From assembly GCA_023091735.1 (NCBI GenBank), contig JALKBU010001150.1, positions 1-15,775 of the forward strand: 15,775 bases of DNA, read 5' to 3'. Below, piece by piece: positions 1-7,511 of this stretch. The translations under genes and the position numbers were made by a program. The stretch is from Trichomonas tenax (Eukaryota > Parabasalia > Trichomonadida > Trichomonadidae). Within the stretch, counting starts at the first letter, position 1. The number at the start of each line of letters is the position of its first letter. The notes below the pieces were generated by a model that ran no database searches, was not told where the DNA came from, and saw only the letters and a list, made by a program, of their open reading frames with translations.

Positions 1-1018
1 CACAACAATGTTTATTTTTCACTCGATTCTGCAAGCCATCATCAAGTGATGGCAATCTCTTCAATCAGAGCACCCAAAATTTCAACTAGATCTCCAAAAC
101 ATCGAAAATTCAAATCTCTACAGATCTGTCTGCCTTTTTCTTGAAGCCTACAATGCGCTGGATCGAGCCTTGTAACACACTGTCATAAGTTCCAAAAGCA
201 CACAATCTTATAAAAAAACTCACGAAAATGTTTTAAAAATTTCAGAAATTCGCAAAGCAACATCAAATACTCAATGTTCGGCAGAAGAAAATCTGTAAAA
301 TTCAAAGTTTTCCATTATTTTGGATCAGATCTTGATCTGATTAGTAACAAAAATTCATTAAGACGTTTACCATGTGCTAGATAGTTAATCAGGATGCTAA
401 TAGCCGATTTACATTTCAACTTATTATACTATCCCTCTTTATTTATTACTACCCCTTAAATAAGCATCACTTTTATTTTCCAATAAGTCTTCTTACTTTG
501 TCATTTTTTTCTTCCCAAGTCATAATAATCTTCCAAAACAACATCCTTAAATATTTAGATCTGAAATATCCAAAAAGGAAGAATTATCAAATAAAACTCT
601 GTTTCATAAATTTTCCGCTATAAGAAAAAATTATATGAGTTTGAAAACTCTCAATTTTTATGTAGAGGAATAAAAAATACTGCATTATGGATGTTAATCA
701 ATAATGCGAGAAAAAAAATTGCGATTTACTAACAAATATAAATTGAAAGCAATAAATGGTCAGATGAAATAATCTCGCTTAATATTGTATAATATGGACT
801 GTTAAGCATATTTGTAAAATTTTTGATTATTTTTCAAGTCATACTTCTGAGGACTTTGTGTGGTGGAAATGGCATCTGTAGACGTTGGGAACTTCATAGG
901 AGTAGAAATTTGTTAAATTAGGACTAATTTTAATTTTTTTCAAAAAATATTTTTGTGTGAGATATTTATCCGATTTCTTCACATTGTTTGAACCTACTAA
1001 ATGAGGCGAGATTGTTTG
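1..1018. other. Gene-free AT-rich stretch
   Basis: No open frame of convincing length or composition is seen on either strand. The only structured element noticed is a short perfect inverted repeat at 324-341 (ATCAGATC, 2-base spacer, GATCTGAT). The rest is AT-rich sequence with long T and A runs, consistent with intergenic or decayed DNA. Confidence 0.6.
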
Positions 1019-1288
1019 TTAGTCATCATTGTAAATACTACCTTTTTTTGAAGTGATATCATTGAAAATGTTTTTTAGAGCAATTGAAATCTGTTGCCTT
1101 TCGATAGGGCTTATTAGGGTAAGCTGCTGCACAAAGCGGAAGGTCAGCTTTTCAAGTATGAATCTTGGATGGCGACAATTTAATGGGGTTTTATACTTCC
1201 CCTCTTGAGAATAGGCATTCCTTGATAATTTTTTTCGTTTCCTCACGTCTGCCTTAGCATAGAAGCTGCTATTTGCAGCGAAATTGTT
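1019..1288 (-). pseudogene. Possible decayed gene tail, no start codon
   Basis: On the minus strand an open frame runs from just after a TAA at 1289-1291 to a stop near 1019, about 89 codons, but it contains no in-frame ATG; the first start-like codon is GTG at 1246, unlikely in a eukaryote. The translation has a mixed, protein-like composition, with a basic RKRKK patch near the start and a helical-looking end containing SPIERQQISIALKNIF, and it is less AT-rich than its surroundings. This suggests the remnant of a C-terminal coding segment whose 5' part is lost. No family was recognised, and a chance open frame is possible. Confidence 0.2.
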
Positions 1289-1291
1289 TTA

Positions 1292-1801
1292 TAACTCAAC
1301 ATATTGACTCTAAGAAGTTTATTATTTTTTAATGAAATCTTAGATTTTTCTAATTTTTCGAGTTTTTTTGATTTCTATGATTTCATTTTAAATCAATGGA
1401 TGAAAATTATTTTAATTTTGATATTCATGGACGACAAAAATTTATAATTTGGCTTAATTTTTAATTTGGAGAAATTTTTATTTTGTCCAAATTGCCACGA
1501 TTCCAATGTACAATTTAATGCCTATATGTTGTAGATCATTACCCTTCAATATTAAGAAATTTATTGCAAATATTTTGCTAGAAATCATTCTTTTGGGGTT
1601 CACTGTTAGAGAACAACAACTTGCAGCTATAATGCAGCAACTTTAAAAGTGTATAGATAACATTCATTGTATAGAAAGAGCTTGATTTAAGAAATAATTA
1701 GTAGAAAATAAAAAAAAGATTTTAATTATAGCAATTTTTTACAGCAGGTACTTACTTATTCTTACGTTACAGAAAGAACGATCTATCTGGCTAGAAATAG
1801 A
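1292..1801. other. Gene-free AT-rich stretch
   Basis: Very AT-rich sequence with frequent T runs and stops in all frames. No gene, RNA gene or structured repeat could be supported here. Confidence 0.55.
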
Positions 1802-2390
1802 ATGTCATTCAATATCTCAGAATATTGGAGGGCAGAGATGAGGGACGCACTACTTGCAAGAGTGCAGCATGAAGAAGAGAAGTTATGGAATGGAATATCG
1901 CTTTCCAGCGCGAAATTAGTGGATCGAGCCCTAGAACTAAGTCAGAGACAACATTTGTCACGGGCTCATGTATACTGTATGTCATGCAGTTGCATTGCCG
2001 GTGTAGGCATGGGATGTTACCGGTAACATTCAGACTTGTAAATAGATGATGAATCTGATATTGAGCCAATTGACTCAAAAGAGCATTAGATGGATGTAAG
2101 CAAGTCGAGAGGAATGACGAGATCAACATTTGGAAGAGGATAAATCGAATCTCTATAAATCTATGTTTTTGACACAAGGAGGTCTCCAGTGCCCTCTAAA
2201 GTACAAACCACTTTGAATGGCAGGTATCTGAGGCCTTGCAGGCTACCTTTTATTAAAGAATGATAAATCAGTGAAATTGGCGCGTTTTTTTCACAAGAAT
2301 TGTTCACACCTCAGCACAAAGGGCTCGAGTGAGTATGCTGTACATCTTCTTGTTAGTGGACCGTGGTGGACGGCCAAGGAAGTGAGGTAA
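1802..2390 (+). pseudogene. Decayed coding region of unknown family
   Basis: This stretch is visibly less AT-rich than its flanks and holds successive short open pieces on the plus strand. The first (1802-2026) starts with ATG and reads 74 residues, including a charged helical part (HEEEKLW) and a Cys-rich end (YCMSCSCIAG). Another piece, 2232-2390, reads 52 codons to a TAA at 2388; just upstream in that frame are readable codons interrupted by TGA at 2229-2231 and another TGA a few codons earlier. Together these look like a once-continuous gene broken by stops and frameshifts. The family is not recognised; a mobile-element protein is possible but unproven. A minus-strand frame across 1809-2177 looks less protein-like and was not preferred. 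Confidence 0.3.
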
Positions 2391-2590
2391 CGATAGAAAT
2401 TGAATAGGCGGAAAAAACAGGAAATGTAGTTTAAATGATTCATTGAGAATTTACAAAATTAGAGTCGATATTATCTCAATACTCCATACATAGCTAATAA
2501 AGATAGAATAAAGATTATTTTTAAAGTTAGAATAATCAAAAAACGTTTCTAAGATGAAGTTTTTGGAGTCTATGACAAAAGTGAACATCA

Positions 2591-2622
2591 AAAAGTGACG
2601 TGTGAACCTTAAAGTCACTTTT
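2591..2622. repeat. Inverted repeat AAAAGTGAC/GTCACTTTT
   Basis: Two perfect 9-base arms, AAAAGTGAC at 2591-2599 and GTCACTTTT at 2614-2622, are separated by 14 bases. The arm sequence matches boxes found near gene starts elsewhere in the window (3569-3593, 5368-5376, 10721-10728, 15042-15073). No intact gene starts beside this copy, so it may be a relic bidirectional promoter of the decayed region or a mobile fragment. Confidence 0.5.
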
Positions 2623-2782
2623 CATAAATAAACTGTAGCTTTTTGCGCGGGCAAATTGTCACCTTTATAAAAAGTGTCATAAATATCTTTGTAGTCTAAC
2701 CAATACATTCAGGTTAGTGTTGCTGACGAGCCACAACTCTATCATCAACGAGTATATACCTAATTGGTAAGAAAACAACGAT

Positions 2783-2800
2783 ATTTATGCATGCATAAAT
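2783..2800. repeat. 18-bp perfect palindrome
   Basis: ATTTATGCATGCATAAAT reads identically on both strands with no spacer. CAAC upstream and GTTG downstream extend the symmetry imperfectly. Function unknown. Confidence 0.6.
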
Positions 2801-2826
2801 TGTTGCGAGAATGTCATTGGGCGAGG

Positions 2827-2868
2827 TTGGCCTGAGACTTCCAAAGCCCTCGAGTGGCCAAGCCAGGC
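2827..2868. repeat. GC-rich imperfect hairpin
   Basis: TTGGCCTG near 2828 can pair with CAGGCC near 2863, and TGGCCA lies within the loop, giving an imperfect stem in a locally GC-rich island between AT-rich flanks. It may be the end of a decayed element. No gene is associated. Confidence 0.3.
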
Positions 2869-2880
2869 CCTAACAAGAAC

Positions 2881-3213
2881 CCACTTATTGATTCAATTTT
2901 TAATACACATTACATTTTCACTTTTGATATTAAAAAATTATTATTTTTTTCTATTTTTTATTTTTCACAGATACCTTTTTCATTACACGATTATTTTCAT
3001 ATTATTACTTATTCTCATAATTATTAATATATCATTAAATTCATAATTAATTATGAATCATGAATTAGATAATGTTTTCATGTTAATTTCATTTTATATA
3101 TTGATTTATATTATTTAGATTCTCAATTCGATCCTTATATTCTTTGTAAAATTCATTTTTAACTAAATTTTTATTTTTATCTTCAAATTATTCGTTTATA
3201 ATTCATATTTACC
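2881..3213. other. Extremely AT-rich non-coding stretch
   Basis: This stretch is almost entirely A and T, with repeated TTATTTTT and ATTCATAATT motifs. It includes a perfect 20-bp palindrome at 3039-3058 (ATTCATAATTAATTATGAAT). No gene is supported. Such composition suits a spacer, a matrix-attachment-like region or an easily melted site, but nothing in the sequence decides between them. Confidence 0.5.
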
Positions 3214-3399
3214 ATGCAAGAAGAGGAAATTTCGACCGAGTTTCTTGGTTTTCTTAGGTTTGGAGTGCAACAAAAACTTGCAATGAACAAAGAGAAATGG
3301 ATGATGTGCTATCGTCAGGATGCTGATAACACAAATAACATCCTTCACTATAAGGCCACAACTACTCATAATGAAATCTTCTTTGGCTTCCAACATTGA
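3214..3399 (+). CDS. Small open frame of uncertain status (61 aa)
   Basis: An ATG-started frame of 61 codons begins exactly where the extreme AT-richness ends. Its composition is closer to that of the real genes than to the upstream spacer. The translation is mostly polar and ends ...FFGFQH. There is no recognisable domain, signal peptide or membrane segment, and no TCACTTTT box directly upstream. It could be a small gene or the relic of a larger one. It is listed because of the sharp composition change at its start. Confidence 0.18.
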   Translation: MQEEEISTEFLGFLRFGVQQKLAMNKEKWMMCYRQDADNTNNILHYKATTTHNEIFFGFQH

Positions 3400-3465
3400 G
3401 TTCAATCCATTTCAACCTATTGACACTTTTCCATTTTTTCCCGCACAAACAAGTCACTTTCCTTT

Positions 3466-3496
3466 ATTTTGACATTCTGACTTTACATGTCAAAAT
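3466..3496. repeat. Inverted repeat ATTTTGACAT/ATGTCAAAAT
   Basis: Two perfect 10-base arms at 3466-3475 and 3487-3496 are separated by 11 bases, and a third related copy, ATGTCAG, follows near 3504. The TGACATGTAA-type core recurs at 5417, 5574 and, inverted, near 15501 and 15553. It lies about 100 bases upstream of the TAF10-like gene, so it could be regulatory. Confidence 0.5.
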
Positions 3497-3568
3497 AAGT
3501 TGCATGTCAGAAAAGCACGTTGTTCTATTTTGTCCCAGTCCCGAAGTTTTTGCAGAAGTTGCTTAGTG

Positions 3569-3597
3569 GCACTTTTTGAAAATGACACTTTTCAATA
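3569..3597 (+). promoter_or_regulatory. Duplicated CACTTTT box before the TAF10-like gene
   Basis: GCACTTTTTG (3569-3578) and GACACTTTTC (3584-3593) precede the ATG at 3598, the second ending four bases before it. The placement suits the trichomonad Inr (core TCAYT) and the very short 5' leaders known in that group. Promoter activity is inferred from position and recurrence only. Confidence 0.4.
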
Positions 3598-3945
3598 ATG
3601 GAGGAGGAGTTTGCGCGAAATCCAGAGGAAGTGAGGAAGGAAATCGAAGAACAGATGAACGAAGCGATCAAGCTGACAATGGCAACAATGGGATTGGAGC
3701 TTGATGACCAAGAAGCCATTAACATGGTTAAAACCGCGCTCAGGAATAAACTGAAAGAGATTATCGGAACAGTTAACTTCCACTCCTCCGGAGATCAAAA
3801 TAGTGCAAACGTTTTGAAATTAAAATACCTCAAATTGGCACTCGCGGAGAGAGATATCAAAGTTGATCGCCCAGATTACATCTTAGAGCAACAACAGTCT
3901 CAGGCTAAGACTATGAGCACAAGAAAGAGATCAAGCAATAAGTAA
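3598..3945 (+). CDS. TAF10: TAF10-like histone-fold subunit (TFIID/SAGA)
   Basis: This 115-residue protein resembles the conserved core of TAF10, a histone-fold subunit shared by TFIID and the SAGA coactivator, acting in the nucleus in RNA polymerase II transcription. The match covers about residues 27-95: a first helix with MGLELDD (the G-x-x-x-x-D entry of the TAF10 fold), a long central helix (INMVKTALRNKLKEII), a short loop, then the diagnostic closing segment ALAERDIKVDRPDYI, comparable to the AL.E.GI.V..P.Y end of known TAF10s. The N-terminus is acidic and helical and the tail is basic (RKRSSNK), possibly a nuclear localisation signal. It is shorter than human TAF10 mainly through lack of the disordered N-terminal region. 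The ATG at 3598 sits directly behind CACTTTT boxes. In other species TAF10 pairs with SPT7-type or TAF3/TAF8-type partners, none of which are seen here. Confidence 0.68.
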   Translation: MEEEFARNPEEVRKEIEEQMNEAIKLTMATMGLELDDQEAINMVKTALRNKLKEIIGTVNFHSSGDQNSANVLKLKYLKLALAERDIKVDRPDYILEQQQSQAKTMSTRKRSSNK

Positions 3946-4319
3946 TTAGCTTGAAAATACTTTTTATGTTTTATCGATAAAATGTTACAATAATAACATA
4001 TAATTTTGTTCACGCCTTCATATAGTAATAATACAAGCCAATAACTCTTTTATAGATTTTGGCTTCATATTTTTATATTTTTTTTCTTTTTTTTGGTGTC
4101 TTGTATTTGATATTTCTTTATATCTGCTTTGAAGGAGTAAGGTTTTGGCTAAGTCAAAGCTCTACCTTAATTGTCTTTATAATTTTGTTCATATAGAGTG
4201 TTTAGACTATATTTGATATGAAAAAGCCTACTAAGGAGTATAAAACTATAGTTTACAATACAAAAATAAGTTCTATAATTAAAAACATATGATAATAACA
4301 AAATATTAATGGAATTAAA
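3946..4319. other. Convergent intergenic spacer
   Basis: AT-rich sequence between the 3' ends of the TAF10-like gene (+) and the coiled-coil gene (-). It has T runs that could serve 3' processing. No additional gene or structured repeat was seen. Confidence 0.5.
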
Positions 4320-5363
4320 CTAAAATAAGTTGGCTTCCAAGTTTTCTATATCATGGGTAATCTTTTCAATTGATTTCTTAACATTCGCTATCTTTTCATC
4401 TAATTCTGTTATTGAATCTTCCTTTTCTGATATTTGAATTTGAAGGTTCTTGATAGAGTATTTCTTAATCTTAGCTTTCATTGATTCAATACTATTTTCA
4501 TCATACTTATTATCTCTTGTTGAATTTTTGATTTGCTCCTCGATATCATTCTTCTTTTTCTCTAAATTCTCTACATCTCCAAGTAGGGTTGATGATTCCT
4601 TTGAGATGTTTGTTCTTTCAGAATTATAATTTTCTCCTTTCGTTTTAAGTATTCCAAGTTCTCTGCAAAGTTTTTCTATTTCATTATTGAGTTTTGTACT
4701 TTCCTTTCGTATATCATTGTATTTTACTGTAACTTTTGAAAAAGATTCATTCAAATGAGATAATTCTGTCTCTTGTGAGCGAAGCTTTTCACTACTTTCA
4801 TTGAATTCTTTCTCCTTGATAGGAATGTCTTTACCTAATTGTTCAATTTCTGATTTATGTTTTCCAAGTTGTTCTGTAAGTGAATCTCTTAATTTTTGGC
4901 GCTTTTCAATTGTAGTTCTCTTTTCATTGATTGATTCAATTAGTGTTTTCAATTGCTCATCATTCTTTTTGATAGAATCACTTATCTCTTGATTTTTATT
5001 TGTAATTTGGAAAATTTGTTTTTCCTTATCAATCTTTTCGTTCTTTACACCATCAAGCAATCCCTTCTGCTTGGATAATTCCTTTTCAGCATTCAATTTG
5101 TTAATTTCTTCTTCTTTTAGTTTATTTTTTGTAGTTTGTCTTTTAGATTCACATTCTTTCTTCTCTTTTATTACACTTTCAAGTGTTTTATTCATCGAAT
5201 CGAGATCTTTGATGATGTTTTCATTATTTTTTTTGATATTCTCTTGTTTACTCTTCATTTCTTTTGAAATGTTGTTTAAATTCTCCAAATCTTCAGCTTT
5301 CCTGTGATAGTTTTGTGCTCTTATCAAATTTGTATAACAAAAATTTGCAACAGCACGAAACAT
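4320..5363 (-). CDS. Long coiled-coil protein, function unknown (347 aa)
   Basis: The protein is almost entirely Lys/Glu/Asn/Ser-rich heptad-like sequence from about residue 24 to the end, predicting a long parallel coiled coil. No ATPase motif (Walker A or B), hinge or globular domain is visible, so it is not a complete SMC-type protein despite the similar look. The first 20 or so residues (MFRAVANFCYTNLIRAQ...) are less charged and could be a small docking helix; a later ATG near residue 36 is possible but would discard a well-formed start. The gene ends in TAG. An AAAAAGTGACAAA box lies immediately before the ATG on its own strand. It is divergent from the CFAP210-like gene across a spacer holding a 158-bp tandem repeat. 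Coiled-coil cytoskeletal proteins abound in trichomonads, so a structural role is a guess. Confidence 0.75.
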   Translation of the reverse strand: MFRAVANFCYTNLIRAQNYHRKAEDLENLNNISKEMKSKQENIKKNNENIIKDLDSMNKTLESVIKEKKECESKRQTTKNKLKEEEINKLNAEKELSKQKGLLDGVKNEKIDKEKQIFQITNKNQEISDSIKKNDEQLKTLIESINEKRTTIEKRQKLRDSLTEQLGKHKSEIEQLGKDIPIKEKEFNESSEKLRSQETELSHLNESFSKVTVKYNDIRKESTKLNNEIEKLCRELGILKTKGENYNSERTNISKESSTLLGDVENLEKKKNDIEEQIKNSTRDNKYDENSIESMKAKIKKYSIKNLQIQISEKEDSITELDEKIANVKKSIEKITHDIENLEANLF

Positions 5364-5376
5364 TTTGTCACTTTTT
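5364..5376 (-). promoter_or_regulatory. AAAAAGTGACAAA box next to the start codon
   Basis: On the minus strand AAAAAGTGACAAA immediately precedes the ATG at 5363; on the plus strand it reads TTTGTCACTTTTT. It is the same element as the CACTTTT boxes near 3570-3593 and 10721 but inverted relative to its gene. Role inferred from recurrence at gene starts. Confidence 0.35.
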
Positions 5377-5414
5377 GATTTTTATTTTCTAAATCATATC
5401 ATGTGAATCAAAAA

Positions 5415-5741
5415 TATGACATGTAAATTTGTTTTTGGAAAATCTCAACAAAATAATATCATTCTAATGCATGTGAAAAGTTATGAATCTCTGCTAAGTT
5501 TGAAGTCTCAATTCCATATATTTCCATTCAAAATTGAAGATATTTAATTTATTTGTCAAGTAAAATATATATATGACATGTAACACAAATTTTTGGAGAA
5601 TTTCATCTTGATTATATAATTAAAATATAGCCGAAAAATGATAAATCTTTACAAAGTTTGAAGCCCTGATTTCCTGTTTTTCCTTTCAAAGTTCAAGATC
5701 TTTGAATTTCTTGTCACATAAAGTAAATTTATGTCATGCAA
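5415..5741. repeat. Diverged tandem repeat, unit about 158 bp
   Basis: Two diverged units, and the start of a third, fill the spacer between two divergent genes. Landmarks repeat at constant spacing: TGACATGTAA at 5417 and 5574, with TGTCATGCAA at 5732; and GTTTGAAG at 5498 and 5656. Between them TTTTTGGAAAATCTC aligns with TTTTTGGAGAATTTC, and ATGAATCTCTGCTAAG with ATAAATCTTTACAAAG. No open frame of note runs through either unit. This is an old local duplication within a bidirectional promoter. Confidence 0.75.
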
Positions 5742-5785
5742 AATGACAAAAATCCATTATAAACGTACATAATTCTTACATAAAA

Positions 5786-7138
5786 ATGTGCAGTCATATC
5801 CCTGCGAGGGATTATTCTATTCTCACCCCTCGTCATTTAGCAACAGTAAAGAAAGTTACATTGGGGAGGAAGGATAATTATGAAGAAGAACAACGTCGTC
5901 AGAAAGAATTAATGCATCAACGCACAAAAGAGATTGTTTCCAATTGGACAAATACAATTCAATCGAGCAGGCGTGAAAGACTTTCAAAATTACAAAAAGA
6001 GAAAGAAAGAGAAGAACAAAGGAAAAGAGAAATTGATGAACAGTATAAGAAGTTCAAAAAGCTGGAAAAAGAAGCAAAACTTGCTGCTGCACAGAAATTA
6101 TCATACCAGAACAGACCAGAAGTTCGTGCTGTAAATTCACAAATTTTGATGTGGGAATGCCTCGAAGAAAGAGATAGACAGAGACTCCTCAAGGAAAAGA
6201 AGAAGATTATGGAGATGCATCGTCAGACAGAAGAAGATAGAATGGCATATCATAAATATCTTGAAATGTGCCAAATGGAAGAAAAGATTCGTGCAGAAAG
6301 GAAGAAAAAGGCAGAACTCAATGCACAAAGCATTATCAAGCAGAGAGAAGACCGCATTCGCAAGAAACAAATCGAGAAAGAAGAAAATCTTGAAGATGAT
6401 AGAATCCTTAGAATCGAGAACGAAAGAATCGCACGTGAAGAGAAACTCAAAGAACAAGAAGCAAAGAGGAAGCAGAGACTCATTGCCGAAGAATGGAAGA
6501 ACCAGAACGGATCCTTACAAGAGATCAAGAAGAGAAACAAGGAGATTGAGTTGATAGAAGAAAAGAAACTCCTCGAAGAAGCAGAGCGCAGGATGGATGA
6601 AGAAGATCGCAGAAAGAAGGAAGAAGAAGAGCGCAGGTTGAAGCAGACAAGAGAACGCCAGAAATTAATTGATATTGAAGCCGAAAGACAGGCAAAGATC
6701 AAGAAGAAACAAACTGACTTCTTGGACAAGCAAATCGAAGAACAACTGAGGAAGGAAGAAGAATCCATCAGAAGCATTACTGCAAAGAGAGAGAAATTGG
6801 CACAAGAAAGGCGCCAAGAGATGATCGATGCTGTTAGAATTCAAAATGCAAGAAAGATGGCTCAAAAGAAGCACAACTTCCCATTATTCGATGAAACTGA
6901 AGATCAGGAGATTATTAAGCGCAATGATGCTAAGAGGAATCACAACTTTGAAATTGCCGATTTCCAGAAGAGACAAGCAGCAGAGAAACGCGAAAGAGAG
7001 AATGCAGAAAGAGAACGCGAGAAACTTGAATACAACAGAGAAATCCAAAGAATGGAAGAAGATATGGAGATCGCAAGAGAGTACGCAAAGAAGATCATTG
7101 AGAAGGAGAAAGAACTCGATTCTGACTCCGATTATTAA
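5786..7138 (+). CDS. CFAP210: CFAP210-like axonemal doublet inner protein
   Basis: This 450-residue, highly charged helical protein resembles CFAP210 (CCDC173) of the trichohyalin/plectin-homology group, which binds inside the doublet microtubules of motile cilia and flagella. Supporting segments: about residues 46-60, RTKEIVSNWTNTIQ, comparable to the SQEVVKxWTNT stretch of animal CFAP210; about 111-134, RPEVRAVNSQILMWECLEERDRQ-type sequence, comparable to the VRxFHSxLLxxxVLxERDxQ stretch; and a C-terminal helix ending EYAKKIIEKEKE, comparable to the family's EFQxYAxEVIE. Between them is near-continuous Glu/Lys/Arg/Gln single-helix or coiled-coil sequence. The length is somewhat below that of the animal protein. 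The stop overlaps TAAA. The strongly biased composition produces long Ser/Phe-rich open frames on the opposite strand; these are shadows. Related proteins (CFAP45, CFAP53, MNS1) are alternatives because all share the composition. Confidence 0.65.
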   Translation: MCSHIPARDYSILTPRHLATVKKVTLGRKDNYEEEQRRQKELMHQRTKEIVSNWTNTIQSSRRERLSKLQKEKEREEQRKREIDEQYKKFKKLEKEAKLAAAQKLSYQNRPEVRAVNSQILMWECLEERDRQRLLKEKKKIMEMHRQTEEDRMAYHKYLEMCQMEEKIRAERKKKAELNAQSIIKQREDRIRKKQIEKEENLEDDRILRIENERIAREEKLKEQEAKRKQRLIAEEWKNQNGSLQEIKKRNKEIELIEEKKLLEEAERRMDEEDRRKKEEEERRLKQTRERQKLIDIEAERQAKIKKKQTDFLDKQIEEQLRKEEESIRSITAKREKLAQERRQEMIDAVRIQNARKMAQKKHNFPLFDETEDQEIIKRNDAKRNHNFEIADFQKRQAAEKRERENAEREREKLEYNREIQRMEEDMEIAREYAKKIIEKEKELDSDSDY

Positions 7139-7511
7139 ATATTTATGTATATTTTGTTTTTTTTTTAAATTACATCTCTTTCATAAACTAATAAATGCTT
7201 TACACTTATGATTTTAAGATAATGGGCATTTATGCTTCATATTGGGCAGCTTAAGATCTAATGTGTTTTTGTTTTGAATCAAGATTCATTCATTTCAAAC
7301 TTTGGTAAAATGAATGGTTTCAGAAATACGTTTTGCAAGTTTTATTTTGATATGATAAGGTTGCATATACGAATGGATTGGATTGGAGTATAGGGTTCAC
7401 TTGGCTTGAAGTCTTGATTTTGAGAACAAACCTCAAAAAATGAACTTTTTTACTTTCGAATAAAAAATCGGTACTTTTTGCTCATTTTTTTATTGCAGAA
7501 GAGTTAATCCG
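7139..7511. other. Intergenic spacer between two flagellar genes
   Basis: No gene is seen. The stretch holds the T-rich 3' region of the CFAP210-like gene and ends in a T-rich segment before the next start. GGCTTGAAGTCTTGATTTT near 7403 weakly resembles the GTTTGAAG landmark of the 5.4-5.75 kb repeat, but the match is too short to call another copy. Confidence 0.45.
7483..7511 (+). promoter_or_regulatory. Inr-like TCATTTTTTT before the docking-complex-like gene
   Basis: TACTTTTTGCTCATTTTTTTATTGC lies about 20-45 bases ahead of the ATG at 7512 and contains a TCATT core as in trichomonad initiators. The TTGCAG at 7494-7499 resembles a generic 3' splice site but lacks the trichomonad ACTAACACACAG context, so no intron is called. 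Confidence 0.3.

Noticed and set aside
1809..2177. 122-codon minus-strand frame
   Set aside because: It lies opposite a more protein-like plus-strand relic and shows no domain, so it is treated as a shadow.
5301..5363. Hydrogenosomal targeting peptide at the start of the coiled-coil protein
   Set aside because: MFRAV...RAQ only loosely resembles trichomonad presequences and the rest of the protein is a cytoskeletal-type coiled coil.
4320..5363. SMC or Rad50 ATPase for the coiled-coil protein
   Set aside because: No Walker A, signature or Walker B motif and no hinge; only coiled coil is present.
6250..6777. Long minus-strand open frame opposite the CFAP210-like gene
   Set aside because: Its Ser/Phe/Leu-rich translation is the mirror of Glu/Lys/Arg-rich codons on the plus strand; no independent start context.
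7494..7499. TTGCAG as a 3' splice site before the docking-complex-like gene
   Set aside because: It lacks the branch-fused trichomonad context, and the ATG just after it gives a complete frame without an upstream exon.
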